This document shows, piece by piece, positions 1-9,527 of a stretch of DNA of 64,000 nt (its first letter is position 1; the number at the start of each line of letters is the position of its first letter). Source of the DNA: Stenotrophomonas ginsengisoli. Lineage in GTDB: Bacteria > Pseudomonadota > Gammaproteobacteria > Xanthomonadales > Xanthomonadaceae. The position numbers and the translations under genes were made by a program. A model generated the notes under the pieces. It saw only the letters and a list, made by a program, of their open reading frames with translations. It did not search any database and was not told where the DNA came from. The stretch spans positions 1-64,000 of the forward strand of contig NZ_LDJM01000017.1 in the NCBI RefSeq assembly GCF_001431485.1. Direction: 5' to 3'.

Positions 1-19
1 AATCCTGCCCCCGCTACCA
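1..19 (+). tRNA. 3' end of a tRNA gene cut by the window edge
   Basis: The first 19 bases match the last 19 bases of the complete initiator tRNA at 82-158, including the CCA end, with one difference: C instead of T at position 9, which corresponds to tRNA position 66. The rest lies outside the window. By this similarity it is probably a second tandem copy of the initiator tRNA-Met, but only the acceptor 3' strand and part of the T arm can be seen, so the identity is inferred. Confidence 0.6.
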
Positions 20-39
20 GATCGGTGATGTCGCAACGC

Positions 40-68
40 TTGATTTATGTTCAAGCCTGCCGCATCAT
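40..68 (+). promoter_or_regulatory. Possible sigma-70 promoter for the second initiator tRNA
   Basis: A TTGATT hexamer (40-45) and a CATCAT hexamer (63-68) are 17 bases apart, and the tRNA begins 13 bases after the latter. It sits between the two tRNA copies. A six-base inverted repeat (38-43 with 51-56) overlaps it. The match is moderate, so the tRNA could instead be read through from the copy upstream. Confidence 0.35.
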
Positions 69-81
69 GTGCAACTTCTGT

Positions 82-158
82 TGCGGGATGGAGCAGTCTG
101 GCAGCTCGTCGGGCTCATAACCCGAAGGTCGCAGGTTCAAATCCTGCTCCCGCTACCA
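82..158 (+). tRNA. metY: Initiator tRNA-fMet (CAT)
   Basis: This 77-nt cloverleaf has anticodon CAT in the loop CTCATAA and an encoded CCA. The first and last acceptor bases (T82 and T154) do not pair while the next six pairs do; a 1:72 mismatch is the hallmark of bacterial initiator tRNA. Three G:C pairs close the anticodon stem (GGG/CCC), another initiator feature. Its place just upstream of rimP-nusA-infB is the same as metY in E. coli, which supports the name. Confidence 0.93.
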
Positions 159-258
159 GTTGACGGTGCATCTGCAAGGATGTCGCGGTCGTACTGGGCT
201 CCAAGGGTGGTCAAGGCCCTTGATACCGGAATCCAGTATTACCGGAGTTGTACCGGAT

Positions 259-280
259 AAGGGCCCAGAGGGCCCTTTTT
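259..280 (+). terminator. Intrinsic terminator between tRNA-fMet and rimP
   Basis: An eight-base stem (259-266 with 270-277), a three-base loop and a T run ending at 280 form a compact rho-independent terminator. It would end the tRNA transcript or attenuate entry into the rimP operon, as the metY-rimP gap does in E. coli. Confidence 0.75.
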
Positions 281-344
281 CGTTTTCTGGCGCCGGCAAT
301 TCATCTTGCCCGGAGCCCCCAATCAAGAACTATCAAGGCAGGCC

Positions 345-938
345 GTGAGCGACAAGGCAACCGAAATCGCCAATTTGCTGGCTCCCACCGTCCAGGCACT
401 GGATCTGGAACTGCTGGGCGTGGAATACCTGACTGCGCCGGGTGGTGCAACCCTGCGTCTGTACATCGAAGTGCCGCAGGCGTTGCTTCAAACCCGTGGC
501 GAAGTGGATATCGACGATTGCGAGCGCGTCAGCCGCGAAGTGTCCGCGCAGCTGGACGTGGAAGATCCGATCAGCGTGAATTACACCCTGGAGGTGTCTT
601 CGCCGGGTCTGGATCGCCCGCTGTTCACCCTGGCCCAGTTCGCCCGCCACCAGGGCGAGTCGGCCAAGGTCCAGCTCAAGCTGGCCAGCAACGGCCGCCG
701 CCGTCTGCAGGGGGAGATCCTCGCCGTTGACCAGGCTGCTGGCGAAGTGACCTTCAAGGTCGACAATGCCGAGTTCGTGGTCAGCTTCGAGAACATCGAC
801 AAGGCACGCATCATTCCGGACTGGGCCGCACTGGGCCTGGCTCCGAGCAAGCCCAAGGGCCCGGCGCCGAAAAACGCCGACAAGGCCAACAAGAAACCAT
901 CCAACCAGTCGGCGGCCAAGAAGCCGCGCGCGGAGTAA
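345..938 (+). CDS. rimP: Ribosome maturation factor RimP
   Basis: RimP binds the free 30S subunit and assists its late assembly. The product is about 197 residues. An N-terminal alpha/beta domain covers roughly residues 5-85 and a small SH3-like barrel runs to about 160. A lysine- and alanine-rich basic tail follows, which makes it longer than the 150-residue E. coli protein; I recall similar tails in Xanthomonas. I chose the GTG at 345 because homologues begin near [16 protein letters not shown] and an AAGGCAGG-like ribosome site precedes it; an upstream TTG at 306 is less likely. It is the first gene of the translation operon and ends 7 bases before nusA. Confidence 0.93.
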   Translation: MSDKATEIANLLAPTVQALDLELLGVEYLTAPGGATLRLYIEVPQALLQTRGEVDIDDCERVSREVSAQLDVEDPISVNYTLEVSSPGLDRPLFTLAQFARHQGESAKVQLKLASNGRRRLQGEILAVDQAAGEVTFKVDNAEFVVSFENIDKARIIPDWAALGLAPSKPKGPAPKNADKANKKPSNQSAAKKPRAE

Positions 939-945
939 GCCAACA

Positions 946-2451
946 ATGAGCAAGGAACTTTTGCTGGTCGTGGATGCGGTCGCCAATGAAAAGGGCGTGC
1001 CGCGCGAAGTGATCTTTGATGCGATCGAGGCCGCACTGGCTTCGGCTGCCAAGAAGCGCTACGTCGACCAGGATGTGCTGGCACGTGTGACCATCGACCA
1101 CAAGGATGGCAGCTATGTCACCTACCGTCGCTGGGAAGTGGTGGCCGACGACGTGGTGATGGAGTCGCCTGACCGCCAGATCCGCATGATGGATGCGGTG
1201 GACGAGGCTGAAGACCCGCAGATCGGCGATTACATCGAAGAAGTGATTGAAAACCCGGATTTCGGCCGCATTGCCGCCCAGGCTGCCAAGCAGGTGATCG
1301 TGCAGCGTGTGCGCGAAGCCGAGCGCCAGCAGGTGGTGGATGCGTGGATTGACCGTGTTGGCGAGCTGATCACCGGTGTGGTCAAGCGCGTGGAGCGTGG
1401 CAATGTGTATGTGGACCTGGGCGGCAACGCCGAGGGCTTCATTCCCAAGGACAAGGGCATCCCGCGCGACGTGCTGCGTGCCGGCGACCGCGTACGCGGC
1501 TACCTGGCTGAAGTGCGCAGCGAACCGCGTGGCCCGCAGCTGTTCATCAGCCGCGCCGCACCGGAATTCATGATCGAGCTGTTCAAGCTGGAAGTGCCGG
1601 AAGTGGGCCAGGGCCTGGTCGAGATCAAGGCCTGTGCACGCGACCCGGGCGACCGCGCCAAGATCGCCGTGCTGACCAACGATCCGCGTACCGATCCGAT
1701 CGGTGCCTGCATCGGCATGCGCGGTTCGCGCGTGCAGGCGGTGACCAACGAGCTCAATGGCGAGCGCGTGGACATCGTGCTGTGGAACGAGAACCCGGCC
1801 AACTTCGTCATCAATGCCATGGCCCCGGCCGAAGTGCAGTCGATCATCGTTGATGAGGACCGCCACTCGATGGACCTGGCCGTGGCCGAGGAGCGTCTGG
1901 CCCAGGCCATCGGCAAGGGCGGCCAGAACGTGCGTCTGGCCTCGCGCCTGACCGGCTGGCAGCTCAACGTGATGACCTCCGAGCAGGTCCAGGCCAAGAG
2001 CGAGGCCGAGCAGGCCAAGGCCCGCGACCTGTTCATGGAAAAGCTGGAAGTGGACGAGGAAATCGCCGCCATCCTGGTGGGCGAGGGCTTCGGTACCGTG
2101 GAAGAAATCGCATACGTCCCGGTCGGCGAACTGCTGGCCGTGGATGGCTTTGACGAGGATGTCGTGGAAGAGCTGCGTGCCCGTGCACGTGATGCCCTGC
2201 TCAACGACGCCCTGGCGGTGGAAGAGGCTGATGATGCGCCGGCAGCTGACCTGCTGGCCATCGAAGGCATGGATGAGGCGACGGCCTTTGCCCTGGCGGC
2301 AAATGGCGTTCGCACCAGTGAGGACCTGTCGGATCTGGCGGCCGACGAGATCCTCGAGTTTGGCATCGAGAACATGGACCAGGCCCGCGCTGCGGCGCTG
2401 ATCCTGGCCGCTCGTGCCGAGGAGATCGCCCGCCTGGAGCGCGGCCAATGA
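946..2451 (+). CDS. nusA: Transcription termination/antitermination factor NusA
   Basis: NusA binds RNA polymerase and nascent RNA, controlling pausing, termination and antitermination. The 501-residue product has the usual order. The N-terminal polymerase-binding domain (about 1-125) is followed by an S1 domain starting near GELITGVVKRVERG and by two KH domains (GACIGMRGSRV and IGKGGQNVRLAS). Two C-terminal acidic helix-hairpin-helix repeats (about 360-495), typical of proteobacterial NusA, complete it. The ATG at 946 gives the standard N terminus MSKELLLVVDAV. A longer in-frame start inside rimP is not credible. It follows rimP closely and leads into infB after 97 bases. Confidence 0.97.
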   Translation: MSKELLLVVDAVANEKGVPREVIFDAIEAALASAAKKRYVDQDVLARVTIDHKDGSYVTYRRWEVVADDVVMESPDRQIRMMDAVDEAEDPQIGDYIEEVIENPDFGRIAAQAAKQVIVQRVREAERQQVVDAWIDRVGELITGVVKRVERGNVYVDLGGNAEGFIPKDKGIPRDVLRAGDRVRGYLAEVRSEPRGPQLFISRAAPEFMIELFKLEVPEVGQGLVEIKACARDPGDRAKIAVLTNDPRTDPIGACIGMRGSRVQAVTNELNGERVDIVLWNENPANFVINAMAPAEVQSIIVDEDRHSMDLAVAEERLAQAIGKGGQNVRLASRLTGWQLNVMTSEQVQAKSEAEQAKARDLFMEKLEVDEEIAAILVGEGFGTVEEIAYVPVGELLAVDGFDEDVVEELRARARDALLNDALAVEEADDAPAADLLAIEGMDEATAFALAANGVRTSEDLSDLAADEILEFGIENMDQARAAALILAARAEEIARLERGQ

Positions 2452-2548
2452 GCCAGCGATGACCCCGCCCCTGGTCCGCCCAGGGCGTAGAATTCGCGCC
2501 CCCCTGCACGAGGTGTGAGGGGGGCGCCAGAACGATCATAGGATCTCA

Positions 2549-5197
2549 ATGTCGCAGCAAACTACCATCCGCAAGCTTGCCGAACTGGTCAACACGCCAG
2601 TGGACACCTTGCTTGAACAGCTGGCTGGCGCCGGCATGAAATTCAGTGGCCCCGATCAGGTGGTGACATCCGCCGAGAAGGTCAAGCTGCTGGGTTTCTT
2701 GCGTCGCAGCCATGGCAAGACCGAAGAAGCGCCCAGCGCTGATGCCGGTGCTGCCAAGAAGATCACCCTGGCTCGTCGCAAGGTCCAGGAAGTGACCGTG
2801 GACGGCAACAAGGGTGGCCGTGGCAAGACCACGGTCAATGTTGAAGTCCGGCAGAAGCGCAGCATCCCCAAGGTTGCCGGCGCCGGCTCGAAGATGACGC
2901 CCGACGAGGAGCGTGCCGACATCCTGCGCAAGCTGGAAGAGTCGCGTCAGCGCAACCTGGAAGAGCAGCGCATGTTGGCCGAAAAGGACCGTCTGCGTGA
3001 CGAGACGCGTGCCCGTGAGCAGGCCGAGGCCGAAGCGGCCAAGCAGCGCGCCGAAGAAGAAAAGCGTGCTGCCGAAGAGGCTGCCCGTGCTCCGGCACCG
3101 GCTCCTGCGCCGGCTGCCGCCGCTCCTGCGCGCGAGGCCGAAGCACCGGCCCGTGCTGCACGTCCGGCCGCCCCGGCCCGTGACGCCGCCGCTCCGGCCC
3201 GTCGTGGCCCGGGTGGCAACACCGGTGGCAATGATGACCGTGGCCGTGGTCCGCGCGGCCAGCTGCACCTGCCGCCGGGTGACCGCAGCGGCCGTCGTGG
3301 CCCGTCCTCGGCCAATACCGCAGGTCGCGGCCGCCCCGGTGCCAAGGGTCCGGCCGGCCGTCGTGGCTTTGACAACCACAGCCGTGGCAGCAGTGCCAAC
3401 AGTGGTCCGCACGGGTTTGAGCGTCCGACCGCACCGGTGGTGCGCGAAGTGGCCCTGGGTGACACAGTCACCGTGGCCGACCTGGCCCAGAAGCTGGCCC
3501 TGAAGGGCGGCGAAGTGGTCAAGGCGCTGTTCAAGATGGGCGTGATGGCCACCATCAACCAGTCCATCGACCATGACACCGCAGTGCTGGTCACCGAGGA
3601 ACTGGGCCACAAGGCCGTGCGTGCCAGCAGCGATGACGCTGAAGACGCACTGCTGGCGCTGGTGGACAACGACCAGGGCGAAGCCCAGGCACGTCCGCCG
3701 GTGGTCACCATCATGGGCCACGTCGACCACGGCAAGACCTCGCTGCTGGATTACATCCGCCGCACCAAGGTCGCCAATGGCGAAGCCGGCGGCATCACCC
3801 AGCACATCGGTGCCTACCACGTTGAAACGCCCAAGGGCGTCATCAGCTTCCTGGATACCCCGGGCCATGCCGCGTTTACCTCGATGCGCGCCCGTGGTGC
3901 CAAGCTGACCGACGTGGTCGTGGTGGTGGTGGCAGCCGATGACGGCGTCATGCCGCAGACCAAGGAAGCCATCCAGCACGCCCGCGCTGCCAATGCGCCG
4001 ATCGTGGTGGCGATCAACAAGATCGACAAGTCCTCGGCCGACCCGATGCGGGTCAAGAACGAGCTGCTCTCCGAGCAGGTCGTGGCCGAAGATTTCGGTG
4101 GCGATGTGCAGATGATCGAGATCTCGGCCAAGACCGGCCAGGGCATCGATGACCTGCTTGATGCGATCAGCCTGCAGGCCGAAGTGCTGGAGCTGAAGGC
4201 CGTGTCCGAAGGCCGCGCCGCTGGCGTGGTGATCGAATCCTCGCTGGACAAGGGTCGTGGCCCGGTGGCTACCGTGCTGGTCCAGAGCGGCACCCTGAAG
4301 AAGGGTGACTACCTGGTCTGCGGCGTGCAGTACGGCCGCGTGCGTGCCCTGTTCGACGAAACCGGCGCCCAGCCCGACCAGGCTGGCCCGTCCATTCCGG
4401 TCCAGGTTCTGGGTCTGTCCGGCGTGCCGGATGCCGGTGATGACTTCGTCGTGGTTGAAGACGAGCGTCTGGCCAAGGAAGTGGCCCAGCAGCGCGAGGT
4501 CAAGCGTCGTGAGTCGCGTCTGGTGGCTTCGGCCGGCAGCCGCATGGAAGACATCATGGCCCAGCTGGGCAAGGGCGAAGGCCAGCAGGTGCTCAACCTG
4601 GTGATCAAGGCCGACGTGCAGGGTTCGGTGCAGGCACTGAGCCAGGCCCTGGTGGCCCTGTCCAACGAAGAAATCCGCATCGATGTGATCCGCGCCGGCG
4701 TGGGCGGCATCACCGAGTCGGACGCCAACTCGGCAGCTGCTTCCAAGGCCACCGTGATCGGCTTCAATGTGCGTGCCGATGCAGCTGCGCGCAAGATCAT
4801 CGAGTCCAACGGCATCGACCTGCGTTACTTCTCGATCATCTATGACGTGATCGACCAGGTGAAGCAGGTGGCCTCCGGTCTGCTCGGCGTGGAAATCCGC
4901 GAAGAGATCATCGGTACGGCCGAAGTGCGCGATGTGTTCCGCTCCTCCAAGCTGGGTGCGGTGGCCGGCTGTATGGTCATCGAAGGCGTGGTCAAGCGCT
5001 CCAAGCCGATCCGCGTGCTGCGCGACAGCGTGGTGGTGTTCGAAGGCGAGCTGGAATCGCTGCGTCGCTTCAAGGAGAACGTTGATGAAGTCCGCAACGG
5101 TACCGAATGCGGTATCGGCGTGAAGGCTTACAACGACGTCAAGCCGGGCGACCAGATCGAGTGCTTCGAGCGTATCGAAGTGGCTCGTACGCTGTAA
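2549..5197 (+). CDS. infB: Translation initiation factor IF-2
   Basis: IF-2 is the GTPase that places initiator tRNA on the 30S subunit and promotes 70S joining. The 882-residue product starts with an IF2_N helical domain (about 1-50). A charged helical stretch and a long Ala/Pro/Arg/Gly-rich linker (roughly 130-290) come next, then a second IF2_N domain and the G domain. G1 is GHVDHGKT near residue 390, G3 is DTPGH and G4 is NKID near 490. Domains II to IV follow and end in the expected fMet-tRNA-binding module. The low-complexity linker explains the very long spurious reverse-strand frame over this gene. Confidence 0.97.
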   Translation: MSQQTTIRKLAELVNTPVDTLLEQLAGAGMKFSGPDQVVTSAEKVKLLGFLRRSHGKTEEAPSADAGAAKKITLARRKVQEVTVDGNKGGRGKTTVNVEVRQKRSIPKVAGAGSKMTPDEERADILRKLEESRQRNLEEQRMLAEKDRLRDETRAREQAEAEAAKQRAEEEKRAAEEAARAPAPAPAPAAAAPAREAEAPARAARPAAPARDAAAPARRGPGGNTGGNDDRGRGPRGQLHLPPGDRSGRRGPSSANTAGRGRPGAKGPAGRRGFDNHSRGSSANSGPHGFERPTAPVVREVALGDTVTVADLAQKLALKGGEVVKALFKMGVMATINQSIDHDTAVLVTEELGHKAVRASSDDAEDALLALVDNDQGEAQARPPVVTIMGHVDHGKTSLLDYIRRTKVANGEAGGITQHIGAYHVETPKGVISFLDTPGHAAFTSMRARGAKLTDVVVVVVAADDGVMPQTKEAIQHARAANAPIVVAINKIDKSSADPMRVKNELLSEQVVAEDFGGDVQMIEISAKTGQGIDDLLDAISLQAEVLELKAVSEGRAAGVVIESSLDKGRGPVATVLVQSGTLKKGDYLVCGVQYGRVRALFDETGAQPDQAGPSIPVQVLGLSGVPDAGDDFVVVEDERLAKEVAQQREVKRRESRLVASAGSRMEDIMAQLGKGEGQQVLNLVIKADVQGSVQALSQALVALSNEEIRIDVIRAGVGGITESDANSAAASKATVIGFNVRADAAARKIIESNGIDLRYFSIIYDVIDQVKQVASGLLGVEIREEIIGTAEVRDVFRSSKLGAVAGCMVIEGVVKRSKPIRVLRDSVVVFEGELESLRRFKENVDEVRNGTECGIGVKAYNDVKPGDQIECFERIEVARTL

Positions 5198-5204
5198 CCC
5201 AAAG

Positions 5205-5232
5205 GCAAGGCCCGGATCCGTCCGGGCCTTGC
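5205..5232 (+). other. Stem-loop between infB and rbfA, without a T run
   Basis: A perfect 12-bp stem (5205-5216 with 5221-5232) encloses a TCCG tetraloop. No T tract follows, and the rbfA ribosome site (ACGGAGG) comes directly after. It is therefore more likely a processing or stability element inside the operon than a strong terminator. Confidence 0.6.
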
Positions 5233-5251
5233 GTTGAACCACGGAGGCACT

Positions 5252-5680
5252 ATGCCGAAGAGTTTTCACCGTACCGATCGCGTCGCCGCCCAGCTGCGTC
5301 GTGAACTGGGTACCCTGGTGCACGAGGCCGTGCGCGAAACCGGCCTGCCGTCGGTCAGCGTCTCGGACGTGGAAATCAGCCGTGACCTGGCCCATGCCAA
5401 GGTGTTTGTCACCGCACTGATGCCCGAGCGTTCGGTCGAGGCGGTCAAGGGCCTGCGCGAAATGGCCCGCGAGATCCGCATGGAGCTGGCCCGGGCGATG
5501 AAGCTGCGGCATGTGCCGGAGCTGCATTTCCATTACGACCAGTCGCTGGACAACGGCGAACGCATCTACAACCTGCTGCGTGACCTGCCCGAGTTGCAGG
5601 CCGACCGCGAGCAGGCTGAGGGTGAGCAGGCCGACGCTGCCGACGACGACGTCGACGGCCAGCCGTCCGCGCCGCGCTGA
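5252..5680 (+). CDS. rbfA: 30S ribosome-binding factor RbfA
   Basis: RbfA binds the 30S subunit near helix 1 and the decoding neck of 16S rRNA, helps its maturation and is needed for cold adaptation. The 142-residue product begins MPKSFHRTDRVAAQLRREL and contains the KH-like fold with the conserved VSDVEISRDLAHAKVFVT segment; an acidic tail closes it. The ATG at 5252 has a well-spaced ACGGAGG site. A TTG 18 bases upstream is in frame but lacks such a site. It lies between infB and truB as in E. coli. Confidence 0.95.
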   Translation: MPKSFHRTDRVAAQLRRELGTLVHEAVRETGLPSVSVSDVEISRDLAHAKVFVTALMPERSVEAVKGLREMAREIRMELARAMKLRHVPELHFHYDQSLDNGERIYNLLRDLPELQADREQAEGEQADAADDDVDGQPSAPR

Positions 5681-5767
5681 TCCAGCCAGGGCCCGCAACG
5701 TGCGGGTTGCCACATCCGACAACGGGCGGCCATTGCAGGCCGCCCTTGTCCTTTCTGACCAACTGTC

Positions 5768-6679
5768 ATGCGTGAAAAGATCCAATTCCGTCGCCTGGAC
5801 GGCATCCTGCTGCTGGACAAGCCGCAAGGCCTGAGCTCGAACAATGCGCTGCAGATGGCCCGCCGGCTGCTGCGCGCCGACAAGGGCGGCCACACCGGTG
5901 CGCTGGATCCGTTGGCCACCGGCCTGCTGCCGCTGTGCTTTGGCGAAGCGACCAAGATTGCCGGCCTGCTGCTGGGTTCGGCCAAGGCCTACGAGGCCGA
6001 AATCGCGCTGGGCACGACCACCGACACCGACGATGCCGAAGGCCAGGTGTTGCGCACGCGGCCGGTGCCGGCGCTGTCGCTGGCCCAGGTGGAACAGGCC
6101 CTGGCCGGGTTCATCGGCCTGATCGAGCAGCGTGCCCCGATTTACTCGGCGCTCAAGCAGGGCGGGGAACCGCTGTATGTGAAGGCCCGTCGTGGCGAGA
6201 ACATCACCGCGCCGGTACGCCAGGTGCAGGTCGATGCGATCGAACTGCTGGCCCTGGAGGGCGAGCGCCTGCGCCTGCGCATCACCTGTGGTTCGGGTAC
6301 CTACATCCGCTCCATTGCCCGCGACCTGGGCGAACTGCTGGGCTGTGGCGCCCATATCACCGTGCTGCGCCGGCTCTGGGTGACCCCGTTCGATGCGCCG
6401 CGCATGTACAGCCTGGAAGAGCTTCGGCAGATCCTGGCCGAGGGTGGGGAGGCGGCGCTGGAGGCCTGCCTGCTGCCGCTGGGGCAGGGCTTGTCGCACT
6501 TTCCGCGCATCGAGCTGGAACAGGCCCATGCCGACCGTTTCAACATGGGCCAGCGCCTGCGCAACCGTGAATGGGCGGCCGGGCAGGTCACCGTGTTCGA
6601 TCCCGCTGGCCGGGCCATCGGCCTGGGGCAGGTGGATGCAGACGGGCTGTTGGCCCCGCAGCGGCGCTTCAATCCCTGA
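5768..6679 (+). CDS. truB: tRNA pseudouridine(55) synthase TruB
   Basis: TruB converts U55 in the T loop of most tRNAs to pseudouridine and also acts as a tRNA folding chaperone. The 303-residue product has the family motif [12 protein letters not shown]; the aspartate at residue 47 is the catalytic nucleophile. The [12 protein letters not shown] segment of the core lies near residue 180, and a C-terminal PUA-like domain (about 235-303) follows. It sits between rbfA and rpsO. The upstream gap holds two short hairpins (about 5691-5711 and 5724-5745), of which the second is the stronger. Confidence 0.96.
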   Translation: MREKIQFRRLDGILLLDKPQGLSSNNALQMARRLLRADKGGHTGALDPLATGLLPLCFGEATKIAGLLLGSAKAYEAEIALGTTTDTDDAEGQVLRTRPVPALSLAQVEQALAGFIGLIEQRAPIYSALKQGGEPLYVKARRGENITAPVRQVQVDAIELLALEGERLRLRITCGSGTYIRSIARDLGELLGCGAHITVLRRLWVTPFDAPRMYSLEELRQILAEGGEAALEACLLPLGQGLSHFPRIELEQAHADRFNMGQRLRNREWAAGQVTVFDPAGRAIGLGQVDADGLLAPQRRFNP

Positions 6680-6707
6680 ACGATCACGCTGCGCTGCACC
6701 AGTCGCC

Positions 6708-6736
6708 TTGTGGCTGACACCGGCGGCCGGTACAAT
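6708..6736 (+). promoter_or_regulatory. Promoter for rpsO (-35 TTGTGG, -10 TACAAT)
   Basis: TTGTGG (6708-6713) and TACAAT (6731-6736) are exactly 17 bases apart, a very good sigma-70 match. Transcription would start near 6743, leaving a leader of about 110 bases before rpsO. In E. coli rpsO also has its own promoter inside this operon, and S15 represses its own translation by binding the leader. Whether this leader folds similarly cannot be judged by eye. Confidence 0.75.
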
Positions 6737-6851
6737 CTCGCGGCCGTGCATGGCCTGTGTCATGTGCGGCCCATTCCATTACAACCGGCGGGCATGTGTG
6801 GTTGCGTCATCAGGACGTTTCTACCGGCCTCGCATCTAAAGAGAAGCAATC

Positions 6852-7112
6852 ATGTCGATCGACACCCAGAAGGTCATTGAAGAAAACAAGCGCGGCGCTG
6901 CCGACACCGGTTCGCCGGAAGTCCAGGTCGCCCTGCTGACTGCCCGCATCGAGCAGCTGACCGAACACTTCAAGATCCACAAGAAGGATCACCACAGCCG
7001 TCGCGGCCTGCTGCAGCTGGTCAACCGCCGCCGCAGCCTGCTGGACTACCTGAAGTCCAAGAACGTCGAGCGCTACAAGGCTCTGATCGAAAAGCTCGGT
7101 CTGCGTCGCTAA
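6852..7112 (+). CDS. rpsO: 30S ribosomal protein S15
   Basis: S15 is a primary 16S rRNA-binding protein of the central domain and forms bridge B4 to the 50S subunit. The 86-residue, four-helix product is close to the usual 89. It contains [20 protein letters not shown] and the rRNA-binding [22 protein letters not shown] region (split here: HHSRRGLL and RRRSLLDYL). An AGAGAAG ribosome site lies just upstream of the ATG. A strong promoter sits within the truB-rpsO gap and a hairpin separates it from pnp. Confidence 0.97.
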   Translation: MSIDTQKVIEENKRGAADTGSPEVQVALLTARIEQLTEHFKIHKKDHHSRRGLLQLVNRRRSLLDYLKSKNVERYKALIEKLGLRR

Positions 7113-7122
7113 TCGAGTTTCC

Positions 7123-7154
7123 AACCGCGGCGCAGCGATGCGCCGCGGTTTGTT
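7123..7154 (+). terminator. Stem-loop between rpsO and pnp
   Basis: A perfect 12-bp stem (7123-7134 with 7139-7150) with a GCGA loop is followed by TGTTT. It could be a partial terminator. In E. coli the rpsO-pnp gap carries an RNase III-cleaved hairpin through which polynucleotide phosphorylase controls its own mRNA, so a processing role is equally possible. Confidence 0.65.
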
Positions 7155-7261
7155 TATGGCTGTTGCTGTTTTGTAAACAAGCCGGATCCTCCCGGCAAAC
7201 CGTTGGTGGCATGGGTTGCCGGCGGCCCAACTGAAGAAAGCATTCCGAAAGGACACCCCTC

Positions 7262-9373
7262 GTGGCAAAAATCACCAAAACCTTCCAGTACGGCAAGCAC
7301 ACCGTCACGCTCGAGACCGGCGAAGTCGCCCGTCAGGCAAGCGGCTCGGTCATCGTCAAGATGGATGACACCGTGTTGCTGGTCACTGCCGTCGCTGCCA
7401 AGAGCGCGCGCGAAGGCCAGGACTTCTTCCCGTTGACCGTGGACTACCAGGAAAAGTTCTACGCCGGTGGCCGTATCCCGGGTGGTTTCTTCAAGCGTGA
7501 AGGCCGTGCGACCGAAAAGGAGACCCTGATCTCCCGCCTGATCGACCGTCCGATCCGTCCGTTGTTCCCGGAAGGCTACAAGAACGAAGTCCAGATCATC
7601 GCCACGGTGATGTCGATGAACCCGGAAGTGGACGGTGACATCCCGGCCCTGATCGGTGCCTCGGCTGCCCTGTCGCTGGCCGGCACCCCGTTCAAGGGCC
7701 CGATCGGCGCTGCCAAGGTCGGTTACAAGGACGGTGAATACATTCTCAACCCGACCGTCTCCGAGCTGAAGGAATCGCAGCTGGAGCTGGTGGTTGCCGG
7801 TACAGCCAATGCCGTGCTGATGGTGGAATCCGAAGCGGCCCTGCTGAGCGAAGACGTGATGCTGGGCGCCGTGACCTTCGGTCACCGCGAAATGCAGAAG
7901 GTCATCAACGCGATCAACGAGCTGGTTGCCGAAGCCGGCGCCAAGACCTCGACCTGGGAAGCCCCGGCCAAGAATGACGCGCTGATTGCCGCCCTGAAGG
8001 ACGCCGTTGGCGGCCAGCTGGCAGCTGCCTTCCAGATCCGCGACAAGCTGGAGCGTCGCGACGCCATCGCTGCGGTCAAGAAGTCGGTGGTCGAAGCCCT
8101 GGCCGAGCGCGTTGCCGCCGAAGGCTGGAGCAATGCCGAGCTGTCCTACGAATTCGGCGAGCTGGAATACCACACCATGCGTGACTCGGTGCTGGAAACC
8201 AAGGTCCGCATCGACGGCCGCGCCCTGGACACCGTGCGTCCGATCACCGTGAAGGCCGGCGTCCTGCCGCGCACCCACGGCTCGGCGCTGTTCACCCGTG
8301 GTGAGACCCAGGCCATCGTGGTCACCACCCTGGGCACCGCCCGTGACGGTCAGGTCATCGACGCCGTCTCCGGTGAGTACAAGGAAAACTTCCTGTTCCA
8401 TTACAACTTCCCTCCGTACTCGGTGGGTGAGTGCGGCCGTTTCGGTGCCCCGAAGCGTCGCGAAATCGGCCACGGCCGTCTGGCCAAGCGCGGCGTGCTG
8501 GCCGTGATGCCGACCATCGAGGAATTCCCGTACACCATTCGCGTGGTCTCGGAAATCACCGAATCCAACGGTTCCTCGTCGATGGCCTCGGTCTGCGGTT
8601 CCTCGCTGGCCCTGATGGACGCCGGCGTGCCGGTCAAGGCACCGGTGGCTGGTATTGCCATGGGTCTGGTCAAGGAAGGCGACAAGTTCGTCGTCCTGTC
8701 CGACATCCTGGGTGACGAAGATCACCTGGGCGACATGGACTTCAAGGTGGCCGGCACTTCCGAAGGTATCTCTGCCCTGCAGATGGATATCAAGATCGAA
8801 GGCATCACCGAAGAGATCATGAAGCAGGCACTGGCCCAGGCAAAGGGCGGCCGTCTGCACATCCTGGGTGAAATGGCCAAGGCCCTGACCGCTCCGCGCG
8901 AAGAGCTGTCCGATTACGCCCCGCGCCTGCTGACCATCAAGATCCACCCGGACAAGATCCGCGAAGTGATCGGCAAGGGCGGTTCGGTGATCCAGGCGAT
9001 CACCAAGGAAACCGGCACCCAGATCGACATCCAGGACGACGGCACCATCACCATTGCATCGGTGAACAATGCCGCTGCCCAGGAAGCCAAGCGTCGCATC
9101 GAGCAGATCACCTCCGACGTCGAACCGGGCCGCATCTACGAAGGCAAGGTCGCCAAGATCATGGACTTCGGTGCATTCGTCACCATCCTGCCGGGCAAGG
9201 ACGGTCTGGTCCACGTCTCGCAGATTTCCTCTGATCGCGTGGAGAAGGTCTCCGACGTGCTCAAGGAAGGCGATGTGGTCAAGGTCAAGGTGCTGGAAGT
9301 GGACAAGCAGGGCCGTATCCGCCTGTCCATGAAGGCTGTGACCGAAGGCGAAGGCGTGCCGGCTGCCGAATAA
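7262..9373 (+). CDS. pnp: Polyribonucleotide nucleotidyltransferase (PNPase)
   Basis: PNPase degrades RNA 3'-to-5' by phosphorolysis and is a core part of the degradosome. The 703-residue product has two RNase PH domains separated by a helical linker, then a KH domain ([20 protein letters not shown], about 555-615) and an S1 domain (about 622-695). Length and order are standard. The start is a GTG at 7262 with an AAAGGACA ribosome site; the product begins [11 protein letters not shown]. It is the last gene of the operon that begins with rimP, and a clear terminator follows. Confidence 0.97.
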   Translation: MAKITKTFQYGKHTVTLETGEVARQASGSVIVKMDDTVLLVTAVAAKSAREGQDFFPLTVDYQEKFYAGGRIPGGFFKREGRATEKETLISRLIDRPIRPLFPEGYKNEVQIIATVMSMNPEVDGDIPALIGASAALSLAGTPFKGPIGAAKVGYKDGEYILNPTVSELKESQLELVVAGTANAVLMVESEAALLSEDVMLGAVTFGHREMQKVINAINELVAEAGAKTSTWEAPAKNDALIAALKDAVGGQLAAAFQIRDKLERRDAIAAVKKSVVEALAERVAAEGWSNAELSYEFGELEYHTMRDSVLETKVRIDGRALDTVRPITVKAGVLPRTHGSALFTRGETQAIVVTTLGTARDGQVIDAVSGEYKENFLFHYNFPPYSVGECGRFGAPKRREIGHGRLAKRGVLAVMPTIEEFPYTIRVVSEITESNGSSSMASVCGSSLALMDAGVPVKAPVAGIAMGLVKEGDKFVVLSDILGDEDHLGDMDFKVAGTSEGISALQMDIKIEGITEEIMKQALAQAKGGRLHILGEMAKALTAPREELSDYAPRLLTIKIHPDKIREVIGKGGSVIQAITKETGTQIDIQDDGTITIASVNNAAAQEAKRRIEQITSDVEPGRIYEGKVAKIMDFGAFVTILPGKDGLVHVSQISSDRVEKVSDVLKEGDVVKVKVLEVDKQGRIRLSMKAVTEGEGVPAAE

Positions 9374-9397
9374 GGCCGCTGCAGCGTCAACGTGATG

Positions 9398-9425
9398 AAA
9401 AAGCGGGCCTTGTGCCCGCTTTTTC
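9398..9425 (+). terminator. Terminator after pnp
   Basis: An A run, a GC-rich stem (9403-9408 with 9414-9419) with a five-base loop, and a T run. It closes the rimP-pnp operon. Confidence 0.85.
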
Positions 9426-9527
9426 TTTGCCTGTGCATTTGCCTGAGGCCGGCTTGCGGGCTTGGCTGCTGTGGGCCGGCAGTGTCCGCGGCCAAGCTGG
9501 CAGCAATGCAGGCAAAGGGGCAGGGCA

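Noticed and set aside
2546..6763. Reverse-strand open frame of 1405 codons opposite infB, rbfA and truB
   Set aside because: It is antisense to three well-supported genes, rich in His, Gln, Arg and Gly as expected from the complement of G+C-rich codons, and has no domain.
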